A stretch of DNA of 64,000 nt, from the NCBI GenBank assembly GCA_963703015.1, contig OY969779.1, positions 868,001 to 932,000 of the forward strand, written 5' to 3'. A model generated the notes under the pieces. That model did not search any database. It was not told where the DNA came from and saw only the letters and a program-made list of their open reading frames with translations. The DNA comes from Methanobacterium_B sp963703015 (GTDB lineage Archaea; Methanobacteriota; Methanobacteria; Methanobacteriales; Methanobacteriaceae). Each line of letters begins with the position of its first letter. Positions within the stretch are counted from its first letter, which is position 1. This document shows, piece by piece, positions 53,230 to 64,000 of this stretch. Position numbers and translations under genes: made by a program.

Positions 53230-54378
53230 TTGAAATCTCTTATAAACAATACCATAAAGGAATCTGAAAAAAGAAAGGAAAGATCAACCATGGAAGAGCG
53301 CAATTCATTTGACGACAACATCGACAGCGATCTAAAAGAGATTATCCAACGAAGCCGGGCTAAAATTTTCGTTGTAGGAACTGGAGGGGCTGGAAATAAC
53401 ACAGTTTCAAGACTCGCGGAAATAGGAGTCGAAGGTGCGGGCACACTTTCCGTTAACACGGATGCACAGGATCTCTTTTATTCCAAATCAGATCATAAAA
53501 TACTGATTGGACGATCGACATGCGGAGGACTCGGTGCAGGTGGAATACCTGATATCGGGGAAGAAAGTGCTGAAGAAAGCGAAGAACAGATCAAAGAAAA
53601 GCTCGAAGGGGCAGATATGGTCTTTGTTACTTGTGGTTTAGGCGGTGGAACTGGAACAGGTTCTGCACCAGTAATATCCAAGTTAGCAAAAAAAATAGGC
53701 GCCTTAACAATCGCTGTGGCCACAATGCCATTTAGTGCTGAAGGACTGAGAAGACGCGAAAATGCAGAAAAAGGTCTTGAAAAACTTCAAGATGCTGCAG
53801 ACACCGTAATAGTCATTCCAAACGATAAACTGCTCGAAGTAGCACCAAACTTGCCAATCAATAAGGCATTCATGGTTGCTGATGAGCTCCTTGGAAGGGC
53901 TGTTAAGGGAATAACAGAACTCATTACCAAACCTGGTTTGGTTAGTCTCGACTTTGCAGATATCAGAAGCATCATGATGGGATCTGGCATGGCCATGATC
54001 GGAATGGGTGAATCTGACTCTGGAGACAGGGCAATTGAATCCGTTCATGAAGCTTTAAACAGTCCATTACTGGATCTGGATATATCCAATGCCAAAGGGG
54101 CACTCATTAACATATGCGGAAGTTCGGATCTCACCTTACATGAGGCTGAAAAGGTGGTTCAGATCGTAGCAGACGAACTGGATCCAGATGCAAACATAAT
54201 ATGGGGTACTCAGATACAGGAAGACTTAGAAAATGTCATCAGGACAACCATTGTTGTTGCAGGTGTTAAATCTCCACACATATTTGGAATGCCTGGTGAA
54301 AAAGAGTACGTTGAGGAAAAACAGCGCGAAAGTGTTCCTGAATCTTCATTAGAAGAATTTATTGATGGCGTTTTTTAA
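53230..54378 (+). CDS. ftsZ: Cell division protein FtsZ
   Basis: Tubulin-fold GTPase that forms the division ring. The 382-residue protein has GTGGAGNNT (nucleotide-binding loop), the tubulin signature GLGGGTGTGSAP, RRRENAEKGL and the T7 loop region near GLVSLDFADIRSIM. TTG 53230 is favoured because MKSLINNTIKES is a typical archaeal FtsZ N-terminus. ATG 53290 with AAAGGAAAG is the alternative. It is followed by secE and spt5, a common archaeal neighbourhood. Confidence 0.96.
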   Translation: MKSLINNTIKESEKRKERSTMEERNSFDDNIDSDLKEIIQRSRAKIFVVGTGGAGNNTVSRLAEIGVEGAGTLSVNTDAQDLFYSKSDHKILIGRSTCGGLGAGGIPDIGEESAEESEEQIKEKLEGADMVFVTCGLGGGTGTGSAPVISKLAKKIGALTIAVATMPFSAEGLRRRENAEKGLEKLQDAADTVIVIPNDKLLEVAPNLPINKAFMVADELLGRAVKGITELITKPGLVSLDFADIRSIMMGSGMAMIGMGESDSGDRAIESVHEALNSPLLDLDISNAKGALINICGSSDLTLHEAEKVVQIVADELDPDANIIWGTQIQEDLENVIRTTIVVAGVKSPHIFGMPGEKEYVEEKQRESVPESSLEEFIDGVF

Positions 54379-54574
54379 ACTAACCCTCAATTAATTTTAA
54401 AGGGAAAAACCCGCAAAATTAATTCCCTACCCTACTTTCCTTTGAGTTTAGTGATTACCATCTCCAATAAATGGAAAGGTTTATAAATCTCTAAACCCAT
54501 ACCCTCCTAATGTGATCTATCTAAATTTTAAAAATTCTCATTCTCTATAAATTATAATTGAAGTGGGTATTTCC

Positions 54575-54760
54575 ATGAACTTGAATAAAAAGTCTCTAGT
54601 CGATTTTATAAAACTCTGTCAAAGAGTTCTGCATGTATCCAGAAAACCTGGCAGAGAAGAATTTTTGAACGTAGCAAAAATAACAGGAATTGGTGTCATT
54701 ATAATAGGCGCCATAGGTTTTATAATAAGTATAGGAGCGCAGCTTTTATCCGGTATATAA
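54575..54760 (+). CDS. secE: Preprotein translocase subunit SecE (Sec61-gamma)
   Basis: A 61-residue single-span membrane protein. The conserved amphipathic helix (CQRVLHVSRKPGREEFLNVAK) precedes the C-terminal membrane helix (IGVIIIGAIGFIISIGAQLL). It belongs to the SecY complex. ATG 54575 is seven bases after AAGTGGG; a GTG at 54563 is inside that site. spt5 follows on the same strand after 72 bases, the usual archaeal order secE-spt5-rpl11. Confidence 0.95.
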   Translation: MNLNKKSLVDFIKLCQRVLHVSRKPGREEFLNVAKITGIGVIIIGAIGFIISIGAQLLSGI

Positions 54761-54832
54761 AAATTTAAAGATCATAAAAATTAATTTAACTTATAGTCTA
54801 TTTAATAAAATTTTTTAAAGGTTAGTGATAGT

Positions 54833-55764
<932 letters not shown>

Positions 55765-55959
55765 GTTTATTTCATTTTTTTGTTTACATTTCTGAATGAT
55801 CATGCTTTTATGTAATGATAATTCAATGATCATAATTACAGATCAAAACATTTCACAAATTCAATTTCATAGATATGGCAAATCATATCATTGAACACAA
55901 GACAATAGAAAAAAATAATTCGTGTGAACTTTTGAAAATAAAGTTCATGGAGGAATTAG

Positions 55960-56598
55960 ATGAAAGAAAAGATATTGGAAGCGGTGAAGAAGGCTAAAGA
56001 GGATTCAAAGCCGAGGAACTTCACACAATCCATTGATGTGGTCATCACAATCAAGGATTTAGACGTGAAAAAGCCAGAAAACCGTATAGAAGAAGAAGTA
56101 TTTCTCCCAAATGGTCGAGGTAAAGACGTTTCGGTCGTCTTTATTGCAGATGGAGAACTGGCACTTCAGGCAGAAAATGCTGGTGCAAGCCTTGTAATTA
56201 CCAAAGAAGGTTTAGAAAGCTTTGGTAAGGACAGGAAAGCAGCTAAAAAAGTTGCTAACCAGAATGATTTCTTTGTTGCCCAGGCAGATTTCATGCCACT
56301 CGTGGGTAGATTCTTAGGACCAGTTTTAGGACCTAGAAAGAAAATGCCAAAACCAGTTCCTGCATCAGCAAAACCAGAACCACTGATGGAGAGATTAAAA
56401 AATACAGCAAAAGTAAGAATTAAAGACCAGCCAGTTATCCAGGCAATTGTCGGCTCGCAAGAGATGGACGATGAACAGATTGCTGAGAATATTGAAGCAA
56501 TTCTTCAAATACTGGATCAAAAACTTGAGAAAGGCAGAAGTCAGATAAAGTCCATGTACATTAAAACAACCATGGGCCCAGTAGCGAGGGTGGTATAA
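55960..56598 (+). CDS. rpl1: 50S ribosomal protein L1 (uL1)
   Basis: A 212-residue protein that binds 23S rRNA at the L1 stalk and, in related methanogens, represses its own mRNA. Typical motifs are KPRNFTQSIDVVI and PVLGPRKKMPKPVP. RBS GGAGG is 8 bases before the ATG. rpl10 starts directly after its stop. Within the first coding bases lies a hairpin that matches the methanogen L1 operator (separate entry). Confidence 0.97.
   Translation: MKEKILEAVKKAKEDSKPRNFTQSIDVVITIKDLDVKKPENRIEEEVFLPNGRGKDVSVVFIADGELALQAENAGASLVITKEGLESFGKDRKAAKKVANQNDFFVAQADFMPLVGRFLGPVLGPRKKMPKPVPASAKPEPLMERLKNTAKVRIKDQPVIQAIVGSQEMDDEQIAENIEAILQILDQKLEKGRSQIKSMYIKTTMGPVARVV
55984..56024 (+). promoter_or_regulatory. 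L1 autoregulatory mRNA site inside rpl1
   Basis: The mRNA can fold as GUGAAG (55984-55989) with CUUCAC (56019-56024) and GGCU (55992-55995) with AGCC (56009-56012). An asymmetric internal loop AA/GAGGAA separates the stems. This is the shape and nearly the sequence of the L1-binding site in Methanococcus vannielii rpl1 mRNA as I remember it, which also lies shortly after the start codon. L1 binding would repress rpl1-rpl10-rpl12. Confidence 0.75.
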
Positions 56599-57597
56599 AT
56601 GCCTCATGTTGCTGAATGGAAAAAAGATGAAGTAGCAAACCTCAAGAACCTTATAAACAGCTATGAAGTTGTGGGTATGGCAAACCTTGCAGATATACCA
56701 GCCCCTCAGCTCCAACAAATGCGAAGAACACTCAAAGACAGTGCTACTCTTAAAATGTCAAGGAAAACTTTAATGAGCCTTGCATTGAACGACAGTGAAA
56801 AAGCCCAGATCGAAACTCTTGAAGATTACATGGAAGGGCAACCAGCTCTAATATTCACAAATATGAATCCATTTAAGCTCTACAAGATTCTTGAGAACAG
56901 TAAAACACCAGCACCGGCAAAGGCTGGAAGTATAGCACCAGAGGACATAATTGTTCCTAAGGGCGATACTGCATTCAAACCTGGTCCAGTACTTGGTGAA
57001 CTTCAAAAGGCAGGAATACCTGCCAAGATAGAGAAGGGAAAAATAGTTATCACAAATGATAAGGTCATAGTTGAAGCTGGAGAAGTCATTCCTAGGGATG
57101 TTGCAAGCATACTTACAAGGCTTGAAATTTTCCCACTAGAAGTAGGAATAGATCTCAGAGCTGCCTATGAAGATGAAACTATTTACACATCTGATCTATT
57201 GACAGTTGACGAGGAAAAAACTTTAGCAGATGTCCAGAAAGCATTTACACAAGCACTGAACTTATCAGTCGAAGCTGTAATCTTCAACAAGGAATCTACA
57301 CCACTCATAATACAGAAAGCTGTTTCACAGTCAATGAACCTTGCTTTAAACGCAGAAATATTAAACGAAAAAACAAGGGACGTTTTATTGGCCAAAGCAT
57401 ACGCACAGATGCTCGCAGTAGCATCCGAAGTATCTGCCAAGGACGAAAATGCTGTGGATGAAGAGCTTAAAGAAAAATTGAGTTCAACAGCAGCTAAGGT
57501 CGAAACCACGGAAAACAACGACGAACCAGAAGATGAAGAAGAAGCTGAAGAAGAGGAAGGAGATGCAGCAGCAGGTCTTGGAGCTCTATTTGGCTAA
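56599..57597 (+). CDS. rpl10: 50S ribosomal protein L10 (uL10/P0)
   Basis: A 332-residue stalk base protein that holds the L12 dimers. The N-terminal L10 domain (MPHVAEWKKDEV...) is followed by the archaeal P0 insertion and a C-terminal helical spine that binds L12. The acidic tail ends AAAGLGALFG, the same ending as L12. RBS GGGTGG is in the end of rpl1. Confidence 0.97.
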   Translation: MPHVAEWKKDEVANLKNLINSYEVVGMANLADIPAPQLQQMRRTLKDSATLKMSRKTLMSLALNDSEKAQIETLEDYMEGQPALIFTNMNPFKLYKILENSKTPAPAKAGSIAPEDIIVPKGDTAFKPGPVLGELQKAGIPAKIEKGKIVITNDKVIVEAGEVIPRDVASILTRLEIFPLEVGIDLRAAYEDETIYTSDLLTVDEEKTLADVQKAFTQALNLSVEAVIFNKESTPLIIQKAVSQSMNLALNAEILNEKTRDVLLAKAYAQMLAVASEVSAKDENAVDEELKEKLSSTAAKVETTENNDEPEDEEEAEEEEGDAAAGLGALFG

Positions 57598-57658
57598 GTT
57601 AAATTGAATTTAAAAAATTTATTAAAACTAAACAAAATTTAAACTTTGAGGTGATCTC

Positions 57659-57958
57659 ATGGAATATATATACACAGCAATGTTATTGCACACAACCGGT
57701 CAGGAAATTAGCGAAGAAAATGTGAAAAAGGTTTTAGAAGCAGCAGGCGCAGAAGTAGACGACGCAAGAGTTAAAGCATTAATTGCAGCTCTCGAAGATG
57801 TCGACATCGAAGAAGCAATGGAAAAAACCGCAGTAGCAGCAGCCGCTCCCGTAGCAGCAGCCGCAGCCCCAGCAGCAGCTGAGGAAGAAGAAGAGGAAGA
57901 GGAAGAAGAAGAAAAAGAAGAAGAAGCAGCAGCCGGTCTAGGCGCTCTCTTCGGATAA
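57659..57958 (+). CDS. rpl12: 50S ribosomal protein L12 (P1 type)
   Basis: A 99-residue acidic stalk protein. The N-terminal dimerisation domain (MEYIYTAMLLHTTGQEI) is followed by an Ala-rich hinge, a run of Glu/Lys and the factor-binding C-terminus AAAGLGALFG. RBS GAGGTGATC is strong, fitting a protein made in several copies per ribosome. A clean hairpin follows the stop. Confidence 0.97.
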   Translation: MEYIYTAMLLHTTGQEISEENVKKVLEAAGAEVDDARVKALIAALEDVDIEEAMEKTAVAAAAPVAAAAAPAAAEEEEEEEEEEEKEEEAAAGLGALFG

Positions 57959-57972
57959 GTTCTTTTCTTTTT

Positions 57973-58003
57973 TCGGATCTTAAAATCAGTTTTAATGATC
58001 CGA
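57973..58003 (+). terminator. Hairpin after rpl12 (terminator candidate)
   Basis: TCGGATC-TTAAAA (57973-57985) pairs with TTTTAA-T-GATCCGA (57990-58003) around a four-base TCAG loop, with one bulged T. T-rich DNA follows (58004-58030). It starts 15 bases after the rpl12 stop, as expected for the end of the ribosomal protein operon. Confidence 0.65.
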
Positions 58004-58267
58004 TTCTTTCTTAAATTTTTATTTTTAAATTTCAATTAATAATTGCATCCCCTTAATTTTCATGTTCAAATTGTTATTTTTTGCTAGTTTCAAAACTATT
58101 TAAACAAGTTTTTATCAAATTAAGATCAACTAGATCATTGAATTGAAATGACTGTTTTAATGAATCTCTAAAAATAGATCTTTACATCCAAAATATTGGG
58201 ATTTAAATCTTTATTTAACGAGTCAATAAAAAAAAATTTAATTAAAATATTGTTAACGTTGATTATC

Positions 58268-60985
<2,718 letters not shown>

Positions 60986-61119
60986 ACAGGATTATTTAAC
61001 TGTGAAAAACAACTTTCATCCACACTCCATCCATTTTTTCATAACCCGAAGAATATAAATTTCCTTGATTATAATAAGAATATAGGTGCATTAAAATGCA
61101 AAATTAGGAGGAAAACAAT

Positions 61120-61296
61120 ATGGAAGATAATCAAATAAATTTTTTACTGTACATCATGGGTGTTGTGGGACTTATAGTACTTTTATTAGGTGTTTTTGGT
61201 TTTTATGACATTAAATACGGTGTTGTTGGTGCACTGATACTCTGGATCATCGGCGGAGGATACAGGCAGTACTACGGCATGGGAAAAGTTAGGTAA
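61120..61296 (+). CDS. Small two-helix membrane protein
   Basis: A 58-residue open frame starting ATG at 61120 after a strong TTAGGAGG (61106-61112). It has one long hydrophobic segment (FLLYIMGVVGLIVLLLGVF), a short DIKYG turn and a second hydrophobic segment (VVGALILWIIGG), ending RQYYGMGKVR. The good ribosome binding site and clean topology argue that it is real. Its family and function are unknown. It lies alone between alaS and the methanogenesis marker 16 gene. Confidence 0.7.
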   Translation: MEDNQINFLLYIMGVVGLIVLLLGVFGFYDIKYGVVGALILWIIGGGYRQYYGMGKVR

Positions 61297-61555
61297 ACCC
61301 TCAAGACCTTAATTTATTTTTCTTTTTATTTAACAAAACAGAATAAAGAAACATGAAAAAGTTCTTGACTGATACAAGAACTTATAAAATGTGAAAGATT
61401 TAATTAAATTTTTTTTCAATAACCATTCAAAAATTTATAACCATAATAATAGAACATTAACAGTGTTACTTAGGATGGAAATTGGAATATGTTTTTCAGG
61501 AAATATTTTCATATATTACATTTAAATTAAAAAAAAGTTTAGTGGAGATATTAAA

Positions 61556-62827
61556 TTGAAGATCCGCAGCGTGGAAGAAATTAATAAAAAAATTAAAGAT
61601 GGAAATGCCAATGTGTTAAGCGCAGAGGAAATATCAAACCTTATCAAAGAGGGTGAAACACCTAAAGCAGAAGATGTGGATGTTGTTACCACAGGAACAT
61701 GTGGCATAATGTCTGGAACTGCTGCAGTACTCCATGTTCCTGTTTCAGATCCAGGAGCATTTAAAAAAGCCAGTGAAATCAGTTTAAATGGTGTTCCAGG
61801 TTTTCCTGGTCCTTGTCCTAATGAATGGCTTGGATCGGTTGATCTTGTCATATATGGAACCTCACACAGTAGGGAAGATGAGAAATATGGTGGAGGTTTC
61901 CTTTTTAAGGATATTGTTGCAGGGAATGATATTGAAGTGGAAGTAGAATCAATAGACGGAAAAACCTTCCAAAAAACCGTTACCATAGAAGATATTGGTA
62001 CTGCACAGATGTTAGGTACCAGGATGGCATTTAAGAATTATAATTCATTCACCAATCCCTCAGAAGAACTGATTTCATCAATATTCCATGCTGTAGATAT
62101 GGAAGGTCCATTTAAAGGATTATCTGTTTCTGGGTGCGGCCAACTCAATCCATTACAAAACGATCCTGTTATGAAAACCATTTGCTCAGGATCTAAAATA
62201 CTTTTAAATGGTGCTGAAAGTATTATTATAGGAAATGGAACTCGTAGCAGTCCTGAAAAACCTAACTTAATGATCACTGGAGATATGAAGCAGATGGATC
62301 CCCATTTCCTTGGAGGATTCCAAACAGGAGCAGGTCCAGAAGTATTTGACAGTGTTGCCTGTGCCATACCTGTGCTTGACAAGGAAATCTTCGAAGAAAC
62401 ATTCATCTTAAACAGGGATATTGTTCTTCCAATTGCAGATATTCGAGGTAGACACAGTGTTTTATCCTCAACCAACTATGGAGAAGTGTGGGATAATTCT
62501 GATGAAAGGCCAGTTTATCATCCTGAGATGTGTGTTAGCTGTGAAAACTGTGTTGTAAGGGAAAGATGTCCAACAGGAGCCTATTCAGACAATTTAAACC
62601 TGAAAAAATGTTTCGGCTGTGGAATGTGTGTGCATTCATGCCCAAATCAAGCATTCACAATGGAAACTGGTAGTGTGAGTTTTGATATTGAAAATAAAAC
62701 ATATGATATGCCAATTATATGCAGACAATCCGACATAAAAAGGGCACGAGAACTAACAGCAGAACTCACAAGAAGAATAGAATCTGGAAGTTTCATTTTA
62801 AACAACTGTTTAGATAAAATTTCCTAA
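61556..62827 (+). CDS. Methanogenesis marker 16 metalloprotein (DUF39 + 2x 4Fe-4S)
   Basis: A 423-residue protein found across methanogens. The N-terminal DUF39 part (about 1-330) contains VVTTGTCGIMSG and VSGCGQLNP with conserved Cys. The C-terminal ferredoxin domain has two clusters, CVSCENCVVRERCP and CFGCGMCVHSCP. DUF39 relatives convert aspartate semialdehyde and sulfide to homocysteine. This paralogue's reaction is not established. It starts with TTG 61556, nine bases after GTGGAG. Confidence 0.93.
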   Translation: MKIRSVEEINKKIKDGNANVLSAEEISNLIKEGETPKAEDVDVVTTGTCGIMSGTAAVLHVPVSDPGAFKKASEISLNGVPGFPGPCPNEWLGSVDLVIYGTSHSREDEKYGGGFLFKDIVAGNDIEVEVESIDGKTFQKTVTIEDIGTAQMLGTRMAFKNYNSFTNPSEELISSIFHAVDMEGPFKGLSVSGCGQLNPLQNDPVMKTICSGSKILLNGAESIIIGNGTRSSPEKPNLMITGDMKQMDPHFLGGFQTGAGPEVFDSVACAIPVLDKEIFEETFILNRDIVLPIADIRGRHSVLSSTNYGEVWDNSDERPVYHPEMCVSCENCVVRERCPTGAYSDNLNLKKCFGCGMCVHSCPNQAFTMETGSVSFDIENKTYDMPIICRQSDIKRARELTAELTRRIESGSFILNNCLDKIS

Positions 62828-62897
62828 AATCCCCATTTTTTTAACAAATATTTGATTGGGAAACCTAGAAAAATTAATATTTAATTCAAATTTTTTT

Positions 62898-63305
62898 TTA
62901 TTTAATATTTGAAAATCCTGGTAGAGAATGTAAGAATCCTGAGAAAACCAGTATTCCAATTAAAAATCCTATTAAAAGGGCCACTATCAAAAATAGTATT
63001 ATGACTGTGAGAACTGAAACGCCACCAGATTCTTCATATTCTTCAGGTTCTGGCTCGTAATATTCTTCAACTAATTCAGGTTCAGTTTCCTTCAAAACCT
63101 TTGGCTCAGTTTCTTTGACATAAACTTCCTTTTCTTTTCTGGAACGCTCTTTTCTTGAATAATAATCATCCTGATTCTCTGTGTATTCACCTGCCATATA
63201 CCTGGCTTTTATTGATTTGTTGTATGGATTAACTATTTCCATTCCACAGTTTGGGCAGAAGTTTTCTCTATTCCTTATCTTGGTACCGCAGTTTTCACAA
63301 ATCAT
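62898..63305 (-). CDS. Zinc-ribbon membrane protein
   Basis: A 135-residue protein with an N-terminal zinc ribbon (CENCGTKI and CPNCGMEI), a long charged linker rich in Lys and Glu (about 35-92) and a single C-terminal membrane helix (VLTVIILFLIVALLIGFLIGILVF). This is the common double-CxxC ribbon plus tail-anchor layout of archaeal membrane proteins of unknown function. RBS GTGATG lies before the ATG. It is a convergent neighbour of marker 16. Confidence 0.82.
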   Translation of the reverse strand: MICENCGTKIRNRENFCPNCGMEIVNPYNKSIKARYMAGEYTENQDDYYSRKERSRKEKEVYVKETEPKVLKETEPELVEEYYEPEPEEYEESGGVSVLTVIILFLIVALLIGFLIGILVFSGFLHSLPGFSNIK

Positions 63306-63490
63306 AGTTCATCACATGATCTTTAATATTCCCTTAAGCAAAGCGATTCCTATTAAATTATAATATATTATTTGTTGTTTATAAATACTTACACTTCAAA
63401 TCCTTGTTTAGAGTTTTAAGAAGATAAAGGGTATCTTTAAAATAAATATTGGAATATTCCATGTAAAAAAATTGATGAAACCTTGATTTA

Positions 63491-63523
63491 GATCCAAAAA
63501 ATGGTCCCTATTTTTTTAGGATC
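63491..63523 (-). terminator. Hairpin downstream of the 63578-63793 gene
   Basis: GATCC-AAAAAA (63491-63501) pairs with TTTTTT-A-GGATC (63511-63523) around a nine-base loop, with one extra base. It lies about 55 bases after the stop of the minus-strand gene. It could end that transcript or belong to the zinc-ribbon gene leader. Confidence 0.35.
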
Positions 63524-63577
63524 AAACATTTATGACACTGTAAAATTGGGATATTTGTAGGTTTTCTAAAAAGATTT

Positions 63578-63793
63578 TTAGATCTGTATCCTTAAAAAAT
63601 GAGTTTCTCCCTTTTCTGCATCAAATTCTATGGAACTGAATTCATTGATCATGTCTTCAAAAATGTGCCAAAGTGTTTCATCATCTGCAAATACCAGAAA
63701 TTCTTGTTCAGATTCCATTGAAATTTTTTCTATACCCTCATAATCCCCTTTAAGGTCCTCAAATATTTGGATTTCCAGTTCCTTCATTTCCAT
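63578..63793 (-). CDS. Small uncharacterised acidic protein
   Basis: A 71-residue acidic protein (MEMKELEIQIFEDL...) with no signal or membrane segment and a predicted strand-helix-strand build. I do not recognise the family. ATG 63793 is eight bases after AAAGGG; an earlier in-frame ATG at 63799 is nearly on top of that site. It lies 30 bases downstream of a partial gene on the same strand, so the two are likely in one operon. Confidence 0.6.
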   Translation of the reverse strand: MEMKELEIQIFEDLKGDYEGIEKISMESEQEFLVFADDETLWHIFEDMINEFSSIEFDAEKGETHFLRIQI

Positions 63794-63823
63794 GATCATT
63801 ACCCTTTAAAATTTTTCTAAATT

Positions 63824-64000
63824 CTAATTGTTAGTTTCTAAATTTTTTTTGATATAGTTTTTGGCTTGTTCTGATGTTCTTGCTGCGAATTTATAGTTTC
63901 CGTGTACTTCAATAATCTCGTTGACTGCTTCCAACACCAGTTCATTGTTGGACCAGTCATTCAAATATTCAACAACCACTTCAAGACAGCCTTTTTTGTA
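63824..64000 (-). CDS. C-terminal part of an uncharacterised gene (cut by window edge)
   Basis: The minus strand is open from the window edge to a TAG at 63826-63824, giving the last 58 residues of a protein (starting YKKGCLEVVVEYL, ending KKNLETNN). The fragment looks helical and is rich in Asn, Glu and Lys. The family is not recognised. It is upstream of, and probably cotranscribed with, the 63578-63793 gene. Confidence 0.6.
   Translation of the reverse strand, partial: YKKGCLEVVVEYLNDWSNNELVLEAVNEIIEVHGNYKFAARTSEQAKNYIKKNLETNN

Noticed and set aside
57840..57935. Low-complexity GCAGCAGCC/GAAGAAGAA stretch that looks like a tandem repeat
   Set aside because: It encodes the Ala-rich hinge and acidic run of rpl12, which are normal for archaeal L12.

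Overview
The window comes from a low-GC methanogenic archaeon of the order Methanobacteriales, most likely a mesophilic Methanobacterium or a close relative. The evidence is direct. It encodes methenyl-H4MPT cyclohydrolase, phosphosulfolactate synthase of coenzyme M synthesis, methanogenesis marker 16, TfuA, a pseudomurein-type MraY/Mur-ligase cluster (known only in Methanobacteriales and Methanopyrus), and archaeal information-processing genes (TFE, MBF1, PAN, LonB, Spt5, SecE, L1-L10-L12). Gene density is high. I found no transposase, prophage or CRISPR array.

Layout. 1-3652: minus-strand C1 operon DUF1890-DUF1894-metE-thyA, with mch downstream. 3792-6632: GNAT enzyme, tRNA-Ala, hypAB nickel-insertion genes and divergent prs. 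6808-11273: an APCDD1-like beta-barrel protein, a DEAD-box helicase and LonB. 11700-14476: cobQ, a TrkA-type RCK protein and two tRNA-Gly genes. 14801-17245: CBS protein, the nickel regulator NikR, a PRMT-like methyltransferase and a hydrogenase maturation protease. 17393-26202: cell-wall cluster of ATP-grasp ligase, MraY-like transferase, three Mur ligases and two secreted or membrane proteins. 26284-29028: DUF356, MBF1 and the proteasomal ATPase PAN. 29159-29220: a C/D-box guide RNA. 29258-34694 and onward to 40674: cobK, Ca2+ ATPase and UPF0146 (minus), then rimI, carA, carB, an amidohydrolase and a bacterial-type serS.

40878-46559: USP, two CBS-region genes, a LarE-like sulfur transferase next to tfuA, a bacterial-type yhbD/bactofilin pair and an HD protein. 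46627-51296: TFE, then a minus-strand operon comA - ABC ATPase - HypB-like GTPase - 4Fe-4S protein - CofE-like ligase. 51782-60985: small secreted protein, pyruvate-kinase-C-like protein, ftsZ, secE, spt5, rpl11, rpl1-rpl10-rpl12 (with an L1 operator inside rpl1) and alaS. 61120-64000: small membrane protein, methanogenesis marker 16, zinc-ribbon membrane protein and two small or partial genes.

Themes. Nickel handling recurs (HypA, HypB, NikR, hydrogenase protease). So do C1, CoM and corrinoid metabolism (Mch, MetE, ComA, CobQ, CobK) and post-translational maturation of methanogenic enzymes (TfuA). The least explained and most interesting parts are the comA-linked ABC/GTPase/Fe-S operon, the LarE-like gene beside tfuA, the archaeal PRMT-like enzyme, the APCDD1-like protein, the bactofilin module and the two surface proteins at the end of the pseudomurein cluster. 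All family assignments were made by reading the sequence. No database search was run.
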